NCBI RefSeq assembly: GCF_900167915.1
Contig: NZ_FUYM01000005.1
Location: 186,001 to 250,000, forward strand
Direction: 5' to 3'
Length of the DNA: 64,000 nt
Origin: Rhizorhabdus histidinilytica
Lineage (GTDB): Bacteria > Pseudomonadota > Alphaproteobacteria > Sphingomonadales > Sphingomonadaceae
Both the position numbers and the translations under genes were made by a program. The notes below the pieces were generated by a model. The model was not told the DNA's origin, ran no database searches, and was given only the letters and a program-made list of their open reading frames with translations. Every line of letters starts with the position of its first letter. Positions within the stretch are counted from its first letter, which is position 1. Of this stretch, positions 7,040 to 16,604 are shown piece by piece.

Positions 7040-8452
7040 GTGGCCACCGCCGTTGCGAGCGAAACGAAGGACTATGTTGTTGCCGATCTGGGCCTGGCCG
7101 AGTTCGGCCGCCGCGAGATCGAGATTGCCGAGACGGAGATGCCGGGCCTGATGGCGCTCCGCGCCGAATATGGCGCATCGAAACCGCTGAAGGGCGCGCG
7201 GATCACCGGATCGCTGCACATGACGATCCAGACCGCGGTGCTGATCGAGACGCTGGTCGAGCTGGGCGCCGACGTGCGCTGGGCGACCTGCAACATCTTC
7301 TCGACTCAGGACCATGCGGCGGCGGCGATCGCGGCGCGCGGCATCCCGGTGTTCGCGATCAAGGGCGAGACGCTGGCCGATTATTGGGACTATGTCGGCC
7401 GTATCTTCGACTGGGGCGACGGCACCACCGCCAATATGATCCTCGACGACGGCGGCGACGCGACGATGTTCGCGCTGTGGGGCGCGAAGCTCGAAGCCGG
7501 CGCCACGCTGGGCGAGCCCGGCAATGCCGAGGAGATCGAGTTCCAGCGCGCGCTCAAGGCGTTCGTCGCCGCCAAGCCCGGCTACCTGACCGAGAGCGTC
7601 AAGGCGATCCGCGGCGTGTCGGAAGAAACCACCACCGGCGTCCACCGCCTCTACGAGATCGCCAAGAAGGGTGAGCTGCCCTTCCCGGCGATCAACGTCA
7701 ACGACAGCGTCACCAAGTCGAAGTTCGACAATCTCTACGGCTGCAAGGAATCGCTGGTCGACGCGATCCGCCGCGCGACCGACGTGATGCTGGCCGGCAA
7801 GATCGCCTGCGTCGCGGGCTTCGGCGACGTCGGCAAGGGTTCCGCAGCTTCGCTGCGCAACGGCGGCGCCCGCGTGCTGGTCACCGAGATCGACCCGATC
7901 TGCGCGCTGCAGGCGGCGATGGAGGGCTATGAGGTGGTGACGATGGAGGAAGCGGTGACCCGCGCCGACATCTTCGTCACCGCGACCGGCAACGAGGACG
8001 TGATCACCGCCGAGCACATGAAGGCGATGAAGCCGATGGCGATCGTCTGCAACATCGGCCACTTCGACAGCGAGATCCAGATCGCGGCGCTCAGCAACTA
8101 CAAGTGGACCGAGATCAAGCCGGGCACCGACCTGGTCGAGTTCCCGGACGGCAAGCAGATCCTGATCCTCGCCAAGGGCCGCCTGGTCAATCTGGGCTGC
8201 GCCACCGGCCATCCCAGCTTCGTGATGTCGTCGAGCTTCACCAACCAGGTGCTCGCGCAGATCGAGCTGTTCACCAAGCAGGGCCAATATGGCAACGAGG
8301 TGTTCGTCCTGCCCAAGCATCTCGACGAGAAGGTCGCCGCGCTTCACCTCGACAAGCTCGGCGTCAAGCTGACCAAGCTCACCCCCAAGCAGGCGAGCTA
8401 TATCGGCGTCACCACCGAAGGGCCGTTCAAGCCCGACCATTACCGCTACTGA
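7040..8452 (+). CDS. ahcY: Adenosylhomocysteinase
   Basis: 470 aa. It hydrolyses S-adenosylhomocysteine to adenosine and homocysteine, clearing the product of SAM-dependent methylation. Visible hallmarks: [22 protein letters not shown] and [16 protein letters not shown] near the N-terminus, the NAD-binding [21 protein letters not shown] and C-terminal KPDHYRY. A GTG start at 7040 is chosen because AAGGAG lies 6 nt upstream; an ATG at 6983 would begin in the leader without a ribosome site. The leader carries the palindrome at 6938-6957, and two hairpins follow the stop. Confidence 0.96.
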   Translation: MATAVASETKDYVVADLGLAEFGRREIEIAETEMPGLMALRAEYGASKPLKGARITGSLHMTIQTAVLIETLVELGADVRWATCNIFSTQDHAAAAIAARGIPVFAIKGETLADYWDYVGRIFDWGDGTTANMILDDGGDATMFALWGAKLEAGATLGEPGNAEEIEFQRALKAFVAAKPGYLTESVKAIRGVSEETTTGVHRLYEIAKKGELPFPAINVNDSVTKSKFDNLYGCKESLVDAIRRATDVMLAGKIACVAGFGDVGKGSAASLRNGGARVLVTEIDPICALQAAMEGYEVVTMEEAVTRADIFVTATGNEDVITAEHMKAMKPMAIVCNIGHFDSEIQIAALSNYKWTEIKPGTDLVEFPDGKQILILAKGRLVNLGCATGHPSFVMSSSFTNQVLAQIELFTKQGQYGNEVFVLPKHLDEKVAALHLDKLGVKLTKLTPKQASYIGVTTEGPFKPDHYRY

Positions 8453-8458
8453 TCGACC

Positions 8459-8491
8459 GGTGGAGGCGGGCGGACGCCGCTCGCCTCCACC
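8459..8491 (+). terminator. Hairpin after ahcY
   Basis: Arms GGTGGAGGCG (8459-8468) and CGCCTCCACC (8482-8491) are perfect 10-bp reverse complements, starting 6 nt after the ahcY stop. There is no T-run. Confidence 0.5.
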
Positions 8492-8503
8492 GTCGCTCTG
8501 CCC

Positions 8504-8531
8504 CGTCATCCCGGCTTTCGCCGGGATGACG
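8504..8531. repeat. Short hairpin repeat, CGTCATCCCGGC type
   Basis: A perfect 12-bp stem (CGTCATCCCGGC / GCCGGGATGACG) with a TTTC loop. The same half-sequence forms the arms of the larger elements at 23339, 55583 and 62534, so this is a solo unit of that family, between ahcY and the divL-like gene. Confidence 0.65.
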
Positions 8532-8589
8532 TTTGAGAGAGGCATTTCCCCGCTCGCGCCTTCCATGATCCCGCTCTAGAAGCGTCGCC

Positions 8590-10986
8590 ATGTCGCAGAT
8601 GATCCAGCTCGATCCGGTCGCCGCCCTCATGCTCGCGATCATCGTCGCGCTGTGGGTGGCCGCCGCCGTCGCGTCGATCATCATGGGGCTGCGGCGCGAC
8701 GTGATCGCCAAGACCCGCGCACGCGATATCGAGCGGCAGGGGGCACTGCTCGCCAGCGCGCCGGCGGTTCCCTTCCGCGTCGGGCTCGACGGCCGGATCG
8801 GCGCCGATCCCCGGCTCGCCCATTGGCTCGGCCTGCCCGTCCCGCCCGCGACGATCAACGACATGGCCGGACAGGGCGTGGCGGGGCAGGACGGAGGCGG
8901 CATCTCGGTGGTCGACGCCGAGGGGTTGGCCGCCGACATCGCCGCCGCCAACCAGGCCGGGCGTCCGTTCGAACGGGTGCTCCGCCTTGCGGGGACAGAT
9001 CGGGTGCTGCTCGCGCGCGGCCGGCCGTCGCCGCCCGCGATCGGCGACGGCGTGATCGTCTGGCTGTTCGACAACACCGAGGCCGAACGCACCATCGCCC
9101 GGCTGTCGGCCGAGGGCCAGGCGGTCAGCGACGCGCTCGACAGCTGCCTCGCGCTGATCGAGGCGGCACCCTTCCCGATGTGGCACCGCGGCCCCGACCT
9201 GAAGCTGGCACTGGTCAACTCCGCCTATGTCGCCGCGGTCGAAGGCGAGAGCGCCGAGGAGGTCGTGACCAACGGGGTCGAGCTGGTCGATTCGGCCGAT
9301 GGCCGCGCCCCGCGCGCGACGGCGCTGGCGGCACGCGACAGCGGCCGCATCAAGACCCATGTCGTCCCCGTCACGCTGGGCGGACAGCGGCGGACGATGC
9401 GGATCGTCGACGTGCCGATGGGCGAGCATGGCGTCGCCGGCTACGCCTTCGACATCCAGGATCTCGAACAAACGCGCGGCGAGCTCGGCCGTTTCCAGGA
9501 AGCGCAGCGCGAGCTGTTCGACCGGTTGTCGGCCGGGGTCGCGCAGTTCGGGCCCGACCGCAACCTGATCTTCTGCAACCAGCCCTTCCTGCAATTCTTC
9601 TCGCTGCTGCCCGAATGGATGTCGGACCATCCCGAGTTCGATCGCGTGCTCGAACGGATGCGCGAGACCCAGCGCCTGCCCGAGGCACGCGATTTCCCCG
9701 GCTGGAAGGCCGAGCGCCGCGCCTGGTTCAACGCGGTCGACGCGGTCGAGGAGAACTGGACGATCCCCGGCGGCCAGCATCTGCGCGTCGTCGCCCAGCC
9801 ACTGCCCAATGGCGGCCTGCTGCTGTTCTTCGAGGACCGCACCGAACAGGTCCAGCTGTCCAGCGCGCGCGACACGCTGCTGCGCGTCCGTGCCGCGACC
9901 TTCGAGAATCTGTTCGAGGCGATCGGCGTGTTCGCCTCCGACGGCCGACTCCACATCTGGAACCAGAGCTTCCGCGACATATGGGGCCTGTCGGAGGCCG
10001 ACCTGGCCCAGAATCTCCGCGTCGACGCGATGGTCGAACTGGTCGCGGCCAAGCTGGCCGATCCGTCGCGCGCGCAGCTGCTGCGCGACCTGGTCCGCAT
10101 CGCGACGGTCGACCGGCAGGCGCGCACCGGCCGGATGGCGCTCGCCGACGGCCGCTATTTCGACTTCGCGGTGGTGCCGCTGCCCGACGGCAACGCGCTG
10201 TTCACCCTGCTCGACATCACCGCCTCGCGCGGGATCGAGGAAGCGCTGCGCGGACGCGCCGACGCGCTCGAGGAGGCCGACAAGCTCAAGACGGCCTTCG
10301 TTGCCAATATGAGCTACGAGCTGCGCGTGCCGCTGACCTCGATCGCGGGCTTCGCGGAGCTGCTCGACGGCGGCTATGCAGGCGAGCTGCCGGCGATCGC
10401 CCAGGAATATGTCAAGGCGATCCTCGCCTCGGTCGGCCGGCTCGGCTCGCTGGTCGAGGACGTGCTGGATCTCACCCAGGGCGCCGCCGGCAACCTGCCG
10501 CTGTCCGAGGAGCAGGTCGACATGGGGGTGCTGCTCACCGGGGCGGTCGCCGCCGCCCGTCCCGCCGCCGAGGGCAAACCGCTCCAGCTCCTCGTCGACG
10601 TCGAACCGGGGTTGGGCGAGATCCGCGGCGATCCGCGCCGGCTGCGCCAGATCGCCGACCATCTGCTCAACAACGCGATCGCCTATACCCCGCCGCAGGG
10701 CCGGGTAACGATCCGCGTCCACGGCGATGACGACATGATCGTCTGGGTCGTGTCCGACACCGGCCCCGGCATGGACGCCGCCCAGCGCGCCGGCATCTTC
10801 GACGCCTATCCGCGCATCGACGCGAGCAACGACGAGGGCAAGCAGCTGATCGGCATCGGCCTGCCGCTGACCCGCCAGCTCGTCGAGGCGCATGGCGGCT
10901 CGATCGCACTGGAGAGCGAACCCGGCCGCGGCACCACCGTGACGATCCACCTGCCGCGCCGCCATGGCGAGCATGGCCATGCGTGA
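8590..10986 (+). CDS. divL: DivL-like PAS sensor pseudo-histidine kinase (Tyr at the phospho-site)
   Basis: 798 aa. One membrane helix at about residues 11-33, several PAS-like regions (about 170-560), then a HisKA/HATPase module. The phosphoacceptor box reads FVANMSYELRVPLTSI: Tyr576 replaces the usual His. ATP-site boxes look intact (HLLNNAIAYTPP, SDTGPGMD, GIGLPLTRQLVEAHGG). Caulobacter DivL has the same Tyr-for-His change, a similar size and an N-terminal membrane anchor; it relays DivK status to the CckA-CtrA cell-cycle phosphorelay rather than acting as an ordinary kinase. Orthology is inferred from this shared architecture. It lies just upstream of tsaE. Confidence 0.8.
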   Translation: MSQMIQLDPVAALMLAIIVALWVAAAVASIIMGLRRDVIAKTRARDIERQGALLASAPAVPFRVGLDGRIGADPRLAHWLGLPVPPATINDMAGQGVAGQDGGGISVVDAEGLAADIAAANQAGRPFERVLRLAGTDRVLLARGRPSPPAIGDGVIVWLFDNTEAERTIARLSAEGQAVSDALDSCLALIEAAPFPMWHRGPDLKLALVNSAYVAAVEGESAEEVVTNGVELVDSADGRAPRATALAARDSGRIKTHVVPVTLGGQRRTMRIVDVPMGEHGVAGYAFDIQDLEQTRGELGRFQEAQRELFDRLSAGVAQFGPDRNLIFCNQPFLQFFSLLPEWMSDHPEFDRVLERMRETQRLPEARDFPGWKAERRAWFNAVDAVEENWTIPGGQHLRVVAQPLPNGGLLLFFEDRTEQVQLSSARDTLLRVRAATFENLFEAIGVFASDGRLHIWNQSFRDIWGLSEADLAQNLRVDAMVELVAAKLADPSRAQLLRDLVRIATVDRQARTGRMALADGRYFDFAVVPLPDGNALFTLLDITASRGIEEALRGRADALEEADKLKTAFVANMSYELRVPLTSIAGFAELLDGGYAGELPAIAQEYVKAILASVGRLGSLVEDVLDLTQGAAGNLPLSEEQVDMGVLLTGAVAAARPAAEGKPLQLLVDVEPGLGEIRGDPRRLRQIADHLLNNAIAYTPPQGRVTIRVHGDDDMIVWVVSDTGPGMDAAQRAGIFDAYPRIDASNDEGKQLIGIGLPLTRQLVEAHGGSIALESEPGRGTTVTIHLPRRHGEHGHA

Positions 10987-10999
10987 GCCACGGGAAGGC

Positions 11000-11461
11000 A
11001 TGACGGAGCATTCGCTGCACCTCGACGGCCCCGAAGCGACCGCCGCCGCGGGCGCGGCGCTCGCGGCGGTGCTTCGCCCCGGCGACGTGGTCGCGCTGAG
11101 CGGCGATCTCGGCGCGGGCAAGACCTGCTTCGCGCGCGGGCTGCTTCATGCGCTCGGCTTCGCGGGCGAGGTGCCCTCGCCGAGCTTCCCGATCGTCATC
11201 CCCTATGCGCCGCCCGAGCTCGGCCTGCCGCTCTGGCATGTCGACCTCTACCGGATCGATGATCCCGAGGAGATCGAGGAGCTGGGGCTGGAGGAGGCGC
11301 GCGCCGACAGCGCGCTGCTGATCGAATGGCCCGAGCGGATGGGTCCCCGGCTGTGGCCCGACGCGCTGCGCCTGACCATCGACAGGGATGGACCCGATGC
11401 GCGCCGCTTGACTTGGGCGGCGCCCGCGCCATGGGAGGGCCGATGGCCGCCACGAACATGA
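11000..11461 (+). CDS. tsaE: tRNA threonylcarbamoyladenosine biosynthesis ATPase TsaE
   Basis: About 153 aa. P-loop ATPase that works with TsaB and TsaD to make t6A37 on tRNAs decoding ANN codons. The Walker A motif is SGDLGAGKTCFARGLLHALG; the family stretches VPSPSFPIVIPY and LWHVDLYRIDDPEEIEELGLEE follow. ATGs at 10964, 10979 and 11000 are all in frame; 11000 best fits the family's N-terminus and follows GGGAAGG. The 3' end overlaps the amgK start. Confidence 0.92.
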   Translation: MTEHSLHLDGPEATAAAGAALAAVLRPGDVVALSGDLGAGKTCFARGLLHALGFAGEVPSPSFPIVIPYAPPELGLPLWHVDLYRIDDPEEIEELGLEEARADSALLIEWPERMGPRLWPDALRLTIDRDGPDARRLTWAAPAPWEGRWPPRT

Positions 11462-12429
11462 TCCCCCCACCCCACGCTCCCGCCTTCCTCGACCGTGCCG
11501 GCTGGGGCGGCGGGGATATCCGGCCGCTCGCGGGCGATGCCAGCTTCCGCCGCTATTTCCGGGTCCATCGCGACGGCGACAGCGCCGTGCTGATGGACGC
11601 CCCACCCGAGTATGAGGACAGCCGCCCCTTCCTGGCGGTCGCCGAGCATCTCGCCGCGATCGGCTTCCGCGCGCCGCGCGTGCTGGCGCGCGACCTGGAG
11701 GCGGGGCTGATCCTGCTCGAGGATTTCGGCGACGATCGGATGAAGGAGGCGATCGAGGCCGACCCCGCCGCCGAGACGCCGATCTACGCGCAGGCGATCG
11801 ACCTGCTCGCCGACCTGCATGGCCATGCCGCCGGGCCGCTGCCGCCCTATGACATGGCCGTGTACCAGCGCGAGGCGGGTCTGTTTCCCGAATGGTACAT
11901 GCCGGCAGTCGGTCTCGACGCCGACGCGGAGGGCTGTGCCACGAGCTGGGCCGCCGCCTGGGACGCGGTACTGGCGCCGATCGCGGCGGACCGCTCGGTC
12001 AGCGTGCTGCGCGACTATCATGCCGAGAATATCATGCTGCTCGGCGACGGCAGCCTCGGCCTGCTCGATTTCCAGGACGCGCTGGCCGGCCACCCCGCCT
12101 ATGACCTGGTTTCGCTGCTGCAGGACGCGCGGCGCGACGTGCCGCCGGACGTCGAGGCGGCGATGATTGCGCGTTATGCCGCGCGTCGCCCGTTCGACGA
12201 GGCTGCCTATGCGCTGCTCGGCGCGCAGCGCAACGCGAAGATCCTCGGCATCTTCACCCGGCTGTGGAAGCGCGACGGCAAGCCCCGCTACCTCGCCTTC
12301 CAGCCGCGCGTCTGGGGCTATCTCGAACGCGATCTCGCCCATCCGGCGCTGGCCCCGGTGAAGGCCTGGTTCGACGCGCACGTCCCTCCGGCCCAACGCG
12401 CCGCCCACTGGACGGATCACATCATATGA
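11443..12429 (+). CDS. amgK: N-acetylmuramate/N-acetylglucosamine kinase AmgK
   Basis: 328 aa. Aminoglycoside-phosphotransferase-like kinase with LAGDASFRRYFRV at the ATP site, catalytic VLRDYHAENIMLL (brenner-type HxxN) and metal-binding LLDFQDALAGHPAYDLVSLL. With the adjacent nucleotidyltransferase it fits the AmgK-MurU cell-wall recycling route known from Pseudomonas: AmgK phosphorylates the anomeric position of MurNAc and GlcNAc. Start 11443 has GGGAGGG 4 nt upstream and overlaps the end of tsaE; an internal ATG at 11458 is an alternative. The overlaps tsaE-amgK-murU imply co-translation. Confidence 0.87.
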   Translation: MAATNMIPPPHAPAFLDRAGWGGGDIRPLAGDASFRRYFRVHRDGDSAVLMDAPPEYEDSRPFLAVAEHLAAIGFRAPRVLARDLEAGLILLEDFGDDRMKEAIEADPAAETPIYAQAIDLLADLHGHAAGPLPPYDMAVYQREAGLFPEWYMPAVGLDADAEGCATSWAAAWDAVLAPIAADRSVSVLRDYHAENIMLLGDGSLGLLDFQDALAGHPAYDLVSLLQDARRDVPPDVEAAMIARYAARRPFDEAAYALLGAQRNAKILGIFTRLWKRDGKPRYLAFQPRVWGYLERDLAHPALAPVKAWFDAHVPPAQRAAHWTDHII

Positions 12430-13184
12430 GCTTCGCCAAGCCCCTGTCGCTGCGCCCCAATCCGGCGCGCGTGCCGATCGGCACCGCGATGGTGCTCGCC
12501 GCCGGGCTCGGCAAGCGGATGCGGCCGCTGACCGCCACCCGGCCCAAGCCGCTGGTCGAGGTGGCGGGCAAGGCGCTGCTCGACCATGTGCTCGACCGGC
12601 TGCGCGACGCCGGCATCGGCCGCGTCGTCGTCAATGTCCACTATCTGGCCGATGCGCTGGAGGCGCATCTCAGGCGCAAGGCGGCCGATCTCGACGTCCG
12701 CATCTCCGACGAGCGCGGGCTGCTGCTGGAGACGGGAGGCGGGGTCGCCCGGGCGCTGCCGCTGATCCCCGACGACCCCTTCCTGATCGTCAACAGCGAC
12801 AATCTGTGGGTCGACGGGCCGGTCGACGCGATCAGCCTGCTGGCCGACCGCTGGGACGACGCGACGATGGACGCGCTGCTGCTGCTCGTCCCGCTGGCGC
12901 GCGCCAATTGCCACAACGGGATGGGCGACTTCCACATGGACGGCGACGGCCGCATCGCGCGGCGCCGCACCGCCAAGGTCGCGCCCTTCGTCTATACCGG
13001 GATCCAGCTCGTCTCGAAGCGGCTGTTCGCGGACCTGCCCGAGGGGCCGTTCGGCTTCATGCTGCTGTGGGAAAGGGCGATCGCCGCCGGCCGCGCCTTC
13101 GGCCTGGTCCACCAGGGCCTTTGGTTCGACGTCGGCACGCCCCCCGCGATCGGCAAGACCGAGGCGCTGCTGGGGCGGAACTGA
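12426..13184 (+). CDS. murU: N-acetylmuramate alpha-1-phosphate uridylyltransferase MurU
   Basis: 252 aa nucleotidyltransferase. The N-terminus has the signature AMVLAAGLGKRMRPLTATRP then KPLVEVAGKALLDHVLDRL; LLLETGGGVARALPLI and the metal site FLIVNSDNLWVDG follow. Linked to amgK by an ATGA overlap. In the AmgK-MurU pathway it makes UDP-MurNAc from MurNAc-1-phosphate and UTP, by-passing MurA, which gives intrinsic tolerance to fosfomycin in Pseudomonas. Mannose-1-phosphate guanylyltransferase is the other common annotation of such sequences; the neighbour argues for MurU. Confidence 0.85.
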   Translation: MSFAKPLSLRPNPARVPIGTAMVLAAGLGKRMRPLTATRPKPLVEVAGKALLDHVLDRLRDAGIGRVVVNVHYLADALEAHLRRKAADLDVRISDERGLLLETGGGVARALPLIPDDPFLIVNSDNLWVDGPVDAISLLADRWDDATMDALLLLVPLARANCHNGMGDFHMDGDGRIARRRTAKVAPFVYTGIQLVSKRLFADLPEGPFGFMLLWERAIAAGRAFGLVHQGLWFDVGTPPAIGKTEALLGRN

Positions 13185-13217
13185 TCCGTCCCCGGCGCCT
13201 CGGTCGTCCGCCGACGA

Positions 13218-13394
13218 TCAGCTATTGTCTTCGGTCGGGGCGTCCGGGCCGTTCTTCTTGATCGAATCGATCGCGTTCTGGGCGCTCGCCTTGCTGGCAT
13301 AGCCTTCGGTCGAGAAGATCGTCTCGTTGTTATATTTGAAGCGGACCCGGAATTCCCCCGCCTTGTCCTTATGGATCTCGAACTTGTGCGCCAT
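13218..13394 (-). CDS. YegP-like DUF1508 protein
   Basis: 58 aa. The sequence KFEIHKDKAGEFRVRFKYNN then GYASKASAQNAIDSIKKNG matches a single DUF1508 (YegP-type) repeat, a small beta-beta-alpha module of unknown role. The Met at 13394 has GGGAGAG 5-6 nt upstream; the in-frame ATG at 13430 is unlikely. It is the only reverse gene inside the forward tsaE-trxA block. Confidence 0.85.
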   Translation of the reverse strand: MAHKFEIHKDKAGEFRVRFKYNNETIFSTEGYASKASAQNAIDSIKKNGPDAPTEDNS

Positions 13395-13502
13395 GATACT
13401 CTCCCTACGAAACCGGCCGCACGTTAACATGGGTTATGACCGGATCAACAGGGCGGTGAGGCGCGGCTTCCGCTGACGCGACGAAGCGCTACAGTGACCG
13501 CG

Positions 13503-16500
13503 ATGTCCCGCCCCGCCGTCTTCACCATCCCCGCCCACCGCGCCTTTGCCGACGCCCTCGCGGCCGGGTTGATCGCGCGTCACGGACCCGATCCGCTGGG
13601 GCTCGCGCGGACGGTGGTGCTGGTGCCCAACAACCGCGCGGCGCGGGCGATCAGCGACGCCTTCGTCCGCCGCGCCGAAGGTGGACTGCTGTTGCCGCGC
13701 CTCGTCGCGATCGGCGATCCCGAGCTCGACGAGCGGCTTGGCGGGCTGCTCGATCCGATCGACGCGGAGGGGGAGGGGGACGAGCCGATCCCGCCCGCGA
13801 TCGACCCGCTCGAACGGCAGATGATCCTCGCCCGGCTCACCGCCGAGGCGCGCCAGGCGGCGGGTGATCCGATCGACGGCGGCGAGGCGATCCGGCTGGC
13901 CGGCGAGCTCGGCCGCACGCTCGACCAGATGCTGATCGAGCAGATCCCCGCCGCGCGGCTGCGCGACCTGGTCTCGCTGCCCGAATTGTCCGAGCATTGG
14001 CAGCGATCGCTGGCGATGCTCGATACGATCCTGACCCGCTGGCCCGCCGAGCTGGCGGCGCGCGGGCGGATCGAGCTGGCCGAGCGGCGCAACCGGCTGC
14101 TCGATCGGGTGGCGCGGCGCTGGCGCCGTAACCCGCCGCCCGGCGCCGTGATCGCTGCGGGCATCAGCAGCACGACGCCGGCAGTCGCCCGCCTGCTCGG
14201 CGTCGTCGCCCGGCTACCCGACGGCATGGTGGTGCTGCCCGGGCTCGACACCGTCTCCGACGAGGCGGAGTGGCGGGCGCTCGGGCCGCATGAGGCCGGG
14301 GAGGACGGCGGCCGTCCGCCCCGCCCGGTCGAAAGCCATCCGCAATATGCGCTGAAGCGGCTGCTCGACCGGATGGACGTCGGCCGCGGCGAGGTCGCGA
14401 CCTGGCGCTGGGGCGGGGGCCGCGACGCGCGGTCGGTCCGCGCCCGGGCGATCGCCAATGCGATGGCGCCCGCCGCCTTCACCGACAAATGGCACCGCCT
14501 GCCCCCGGCCGAGCGGCGGCTGACCGGCGTCCGCGCGATCGAGCTGGCCAACCCGGCGGAGGAGGCGCAGGTGATCGCGCTCGCCTTGCGCGAGGCGATC
14601 GAGACGCCGGGCCGCACCGCCGCGCTCGTCACGCCCGACCGCGTGCTCGCCCGCCGCGTCACCGCGCATCTCGCCCGCTGGGGGATCGTCGCCGACGATT
14701 CGGCGGGCACGCCGCTGTCGCTGACCCCGGCCGGCACGCTGCTCCTCGCGGTCGCCGAGGCGGCGGCCGAGGGTTTCGCGCCGGTGCCGCTGCTGGCGCT
14801 GCTCAAGCATCCGCTGGTGCGGCGGGGAGCTGCGCGCGGCGCCTGGCTCGACGGCGCGCGCAAGCTCGACATCGCGCTGCGCGGGCCGCGCCCGCCCGCC
14901 GGGCTCGACGGCATCGCCCGCTATCTGCGCGACGGCGACGGCCATGCGAAGCGCGCCCGCGCCCCCGCGATCGGCTGGTGGGACGAGGTCCGCCCGCTGC
15001 TGGAGCCCTTGGAGGCGGCCTTCAGCAAGAAGCCGTTCGTGTCGAGCCCCTCGACTGCCTGCAAGGCAGGCGCTCGGGATGAACTTCGGCCAGAGGCCGA
15101 AGTCGAGACAGGTTCTCCCCAGCCTACGTCCCCCGACTCCGCTCGGGACGAACGGGGACTGGGTGGCTTGCTGGAAGCCCTCCGCGAAACCATGGGCACG
15201 CTCGCGGACGATGCCGGCTGGTCGGGCCCGGACGGCCGCGCCGCCGCCGACCTGGTCGCCGAGCTGGAGGCCTGGGCGCCGGTCGGCCCCGCCACCTTCG
15301 ATCCCGCCGGCCTCGCGCCGACGCTGCGTCTGCTGATGGACGCGGTCGCCGTCCGCCCGCCGCAGGGCGGCCATCCGCGCCTGTCGATCTGGGGCCTGCT
15401 CGAAGCCCGGCTCCAGCATGCCGACCTGATGGTGCTGGGCGGGCTCAACGAGGGGGTGTGGCCGGCCCTGCCCAGCCCCGATCCCTGGCTCGCCCCGCGC
15501 ATCCGCGCCGAGCTCGGCCTGCCTGGCCTCGAAACCCGGATCGGCCTGTCGGCGCACGACTTCGCGATGGCGCTCGGCGCGCCCGAGCTGATCGTCACCC
15601 GCGCCCGGCGCGACGCCCGCGCGCCGACCATCGCCTCGCGCTTCTGGCTGCGGCTGGAGGCGATGACCGGCGGCATCACCCGCGAACACCGCCTGCCCAA
15701 CTGGGCCGCCGCGATCGACCGGCCGGCCGACCGTCTTTTCATCGGCCGCCCCGAACCCGCGCCCCCCGTCGCCGATCGGCCGGACGTCATCGCCGTCACC
15801 AGGCTCGACCGGCTCCAGGCCGATCCCTTCGCCTTCTACGCCGACGCGATGCTCAGGCTCCGCCCGCTCGACGCGGTCGACGCCGATCCGACCCCGGCGT
15901 GGCGCGGCACCGCCGTCCATGCCGTGTTCGAGGCGTGGATGAAGCAGGACGATTGCGACCCCGACAGGCTGCTGCCACGCGCCGAGGCGATGCTGCGCGA
16001 GATGGCCGCCCACCCGGTGATGCAGGCGCTGTGGGAACCCCGGCTGATCGAGGCGCTGCGCTGGGTCGCCGATCGGATGCGTGAGGAGCGCGCGCAGGGC
16101 CGCCGCCCGATCGCCGCCGAGCTCGACGGCCGGACCGAGATCGCCGGCATCACCCTGACCGGCAAGGTCGACCGCATCGACCGGCTCGCCGACGGCACCC
16201 TCGCGATCGTCGACTACAAGACCGGCAAGCCGCCCAGCGCGGCGCAGGTCGAGGCGGGCTATGCGATGCAGCTCGGCCTGCTCGGCCTGATCGCGGATCG
16301 TGGCGGCTTCGGCGGAGTCGAGGGAACGCCGCTCGTCTTCGAATATTGGTCGCTGGCGAAGGACCGCGACGCCTTCGGCCAGGTCCGCTCGCCGGTCGGC
16401 GGCAAGAGCCATGTCGCGCCGCAGGACTTCGTCGCCCATGCCGCCGCGATCCTGGCGCGCGCGGTCGAGCGCTGGCTGACCGGGAACGAGCCCTTCACCG

Positions 16501-16604
16501 CCAAGCTCGCCCCCGAATATTCGCCCTATGCCGATTATGACCAGCTCATGCGGCTCGACGAATGGTATGGCCGGGGCAGCGGCGAGGCGGAGGGCGGACG
16601 ATGA
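13503..16604 (+). CDS. addB: Double-strand-break repair protein AddB
   Basis: 1033 aa, alphaproteobacterial type. AddB is the inactive-helicase plus nuclease partner of AddA, resecting DNA ends for RecA loading. N-terminal helicase-like region TVVLVPNNRAARAISDAF; C-terminal RecB-family nuclease with RGTAVHAVFEAWM, ELDGRTEIAGITLTGKVDRID and the catalytic IVDYKTGKPP. Residues ~511-551 (bases 15033-15155) come from an inverted-repeat element read in frame, an insert without obvious homology. Starts possible at GTG 13494 or ATG 13503. The stop overlaps addA as ATGA. Confidence 0.93.
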   Translation: MSRPAVFTIPAHRAFADALAAGLIARHGPDPLGLARTVVLVPNNRAARAISDAFVRRAEGGLLLPRLVAIGDPELDERLGGLLDPIDAEGEGDEPIPPAIDPLERQMILARLTAEARQAAGDPIDGGEAIRLAGELGRTLDQMLIEQIPAARLRDLVSLPELSEHWQRSLAMLDTILTRWPAELAARGRIELAERRNRLLDRVARRWRRNPPPGAVIAAGISSTTPAVARLLGVVARLPDGMVVLPGLDTVSDEAEWRALGPHEAGEDGGRPPRPVESHPQYALKRLLDRMDVGRGEVATWRWGGGRDARSVRARAIANAMAPAAFTDKWHRLPPAERRLTGVRAIELANPAEEAQVIALALREAIETPGRTAALVTPDRVLARRVTAHLARWGIVADDSAGTPLSLTPAGTLLLAVAEAAAEGFAPVPLLALLKHPLVRRGAARGAWLDGARKLDIALRGPRPPAGLDGIARYLRDGDGHAKRARAPAIGWWDEVRPLLEPLEAAFSKKPFVSSPSTACKAGARDELRPEAEVETGSPQPTSPDSARDERGLGGLLEALRETMGTLADDAGWSGPDGRAAADLVAELEAWAPVGPATFDPAGLAPTLRLLMDAVAVRPPQGGHPRLSIWGLLEARLQHADLMVLGGLNEGVWPALPSPDPWLAPRIRAELGLPGLETRIGLSAHDFAMALGAPELIVTRARRDARAPTIASRFWLRLEAMTGGITREHRLPNWAAAIDRPADRLFIGRPEPAPPVADRPDVIAVTRLDRLQADPFAFYADAMLRLRPLDAVDADPTPAWRGTAVHAVFEAWMKQDDCDPDRLLPRAEAMLREMAAHPVMQALWEPRLIEALRWVADRMREERAQGRRPIAAELDGRTEIAGITLTGKVDRIDRLADGTLAIVDYKTGKPPSAAQVEAGYAMQLGLLGLIADRGGFGGVEGTPLVFEYWSLAKDRDAFGQVRSPVGGKSHVAPQDFVAHAAAILARAVERWLTGNEPFTAKLAPEYSPYADYDQLMRLDEWYGRGSGEAEGGR
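15033..15155. repeat. 123-bp inverted-repeat element inserted in frame in addB
   Basis: Terminal arms CCGTTCGT (15033-15040) and ACGAACGG (15148-15155) are perfect inverted repeats, with imperfect pairing continuing inward. The interior contains internal hairpins and a 36-nt stretch (15056-15091) repeated at 53573-53608 with one mismatch. Its 123 bp equal 41 codons, so the addB frame is kept and no stop is introduced. Confidence 0.7.

Noticed and set aside
8506-11121. 871-codon open frame on the reverse strand opposite the divL-like gene
   Set aside because: It is low-complexity Asp/Arg/Gly/Ala-rich with no family motif; long antisense frames are expected in such GC-rich coding DNA.
13416-13434. 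CtrA site upstream of the yegP-like gene (TTAAC near 13422)
   Set aside because: Only one half-site matches; the second is CATA at the right spacing, too weak to support.
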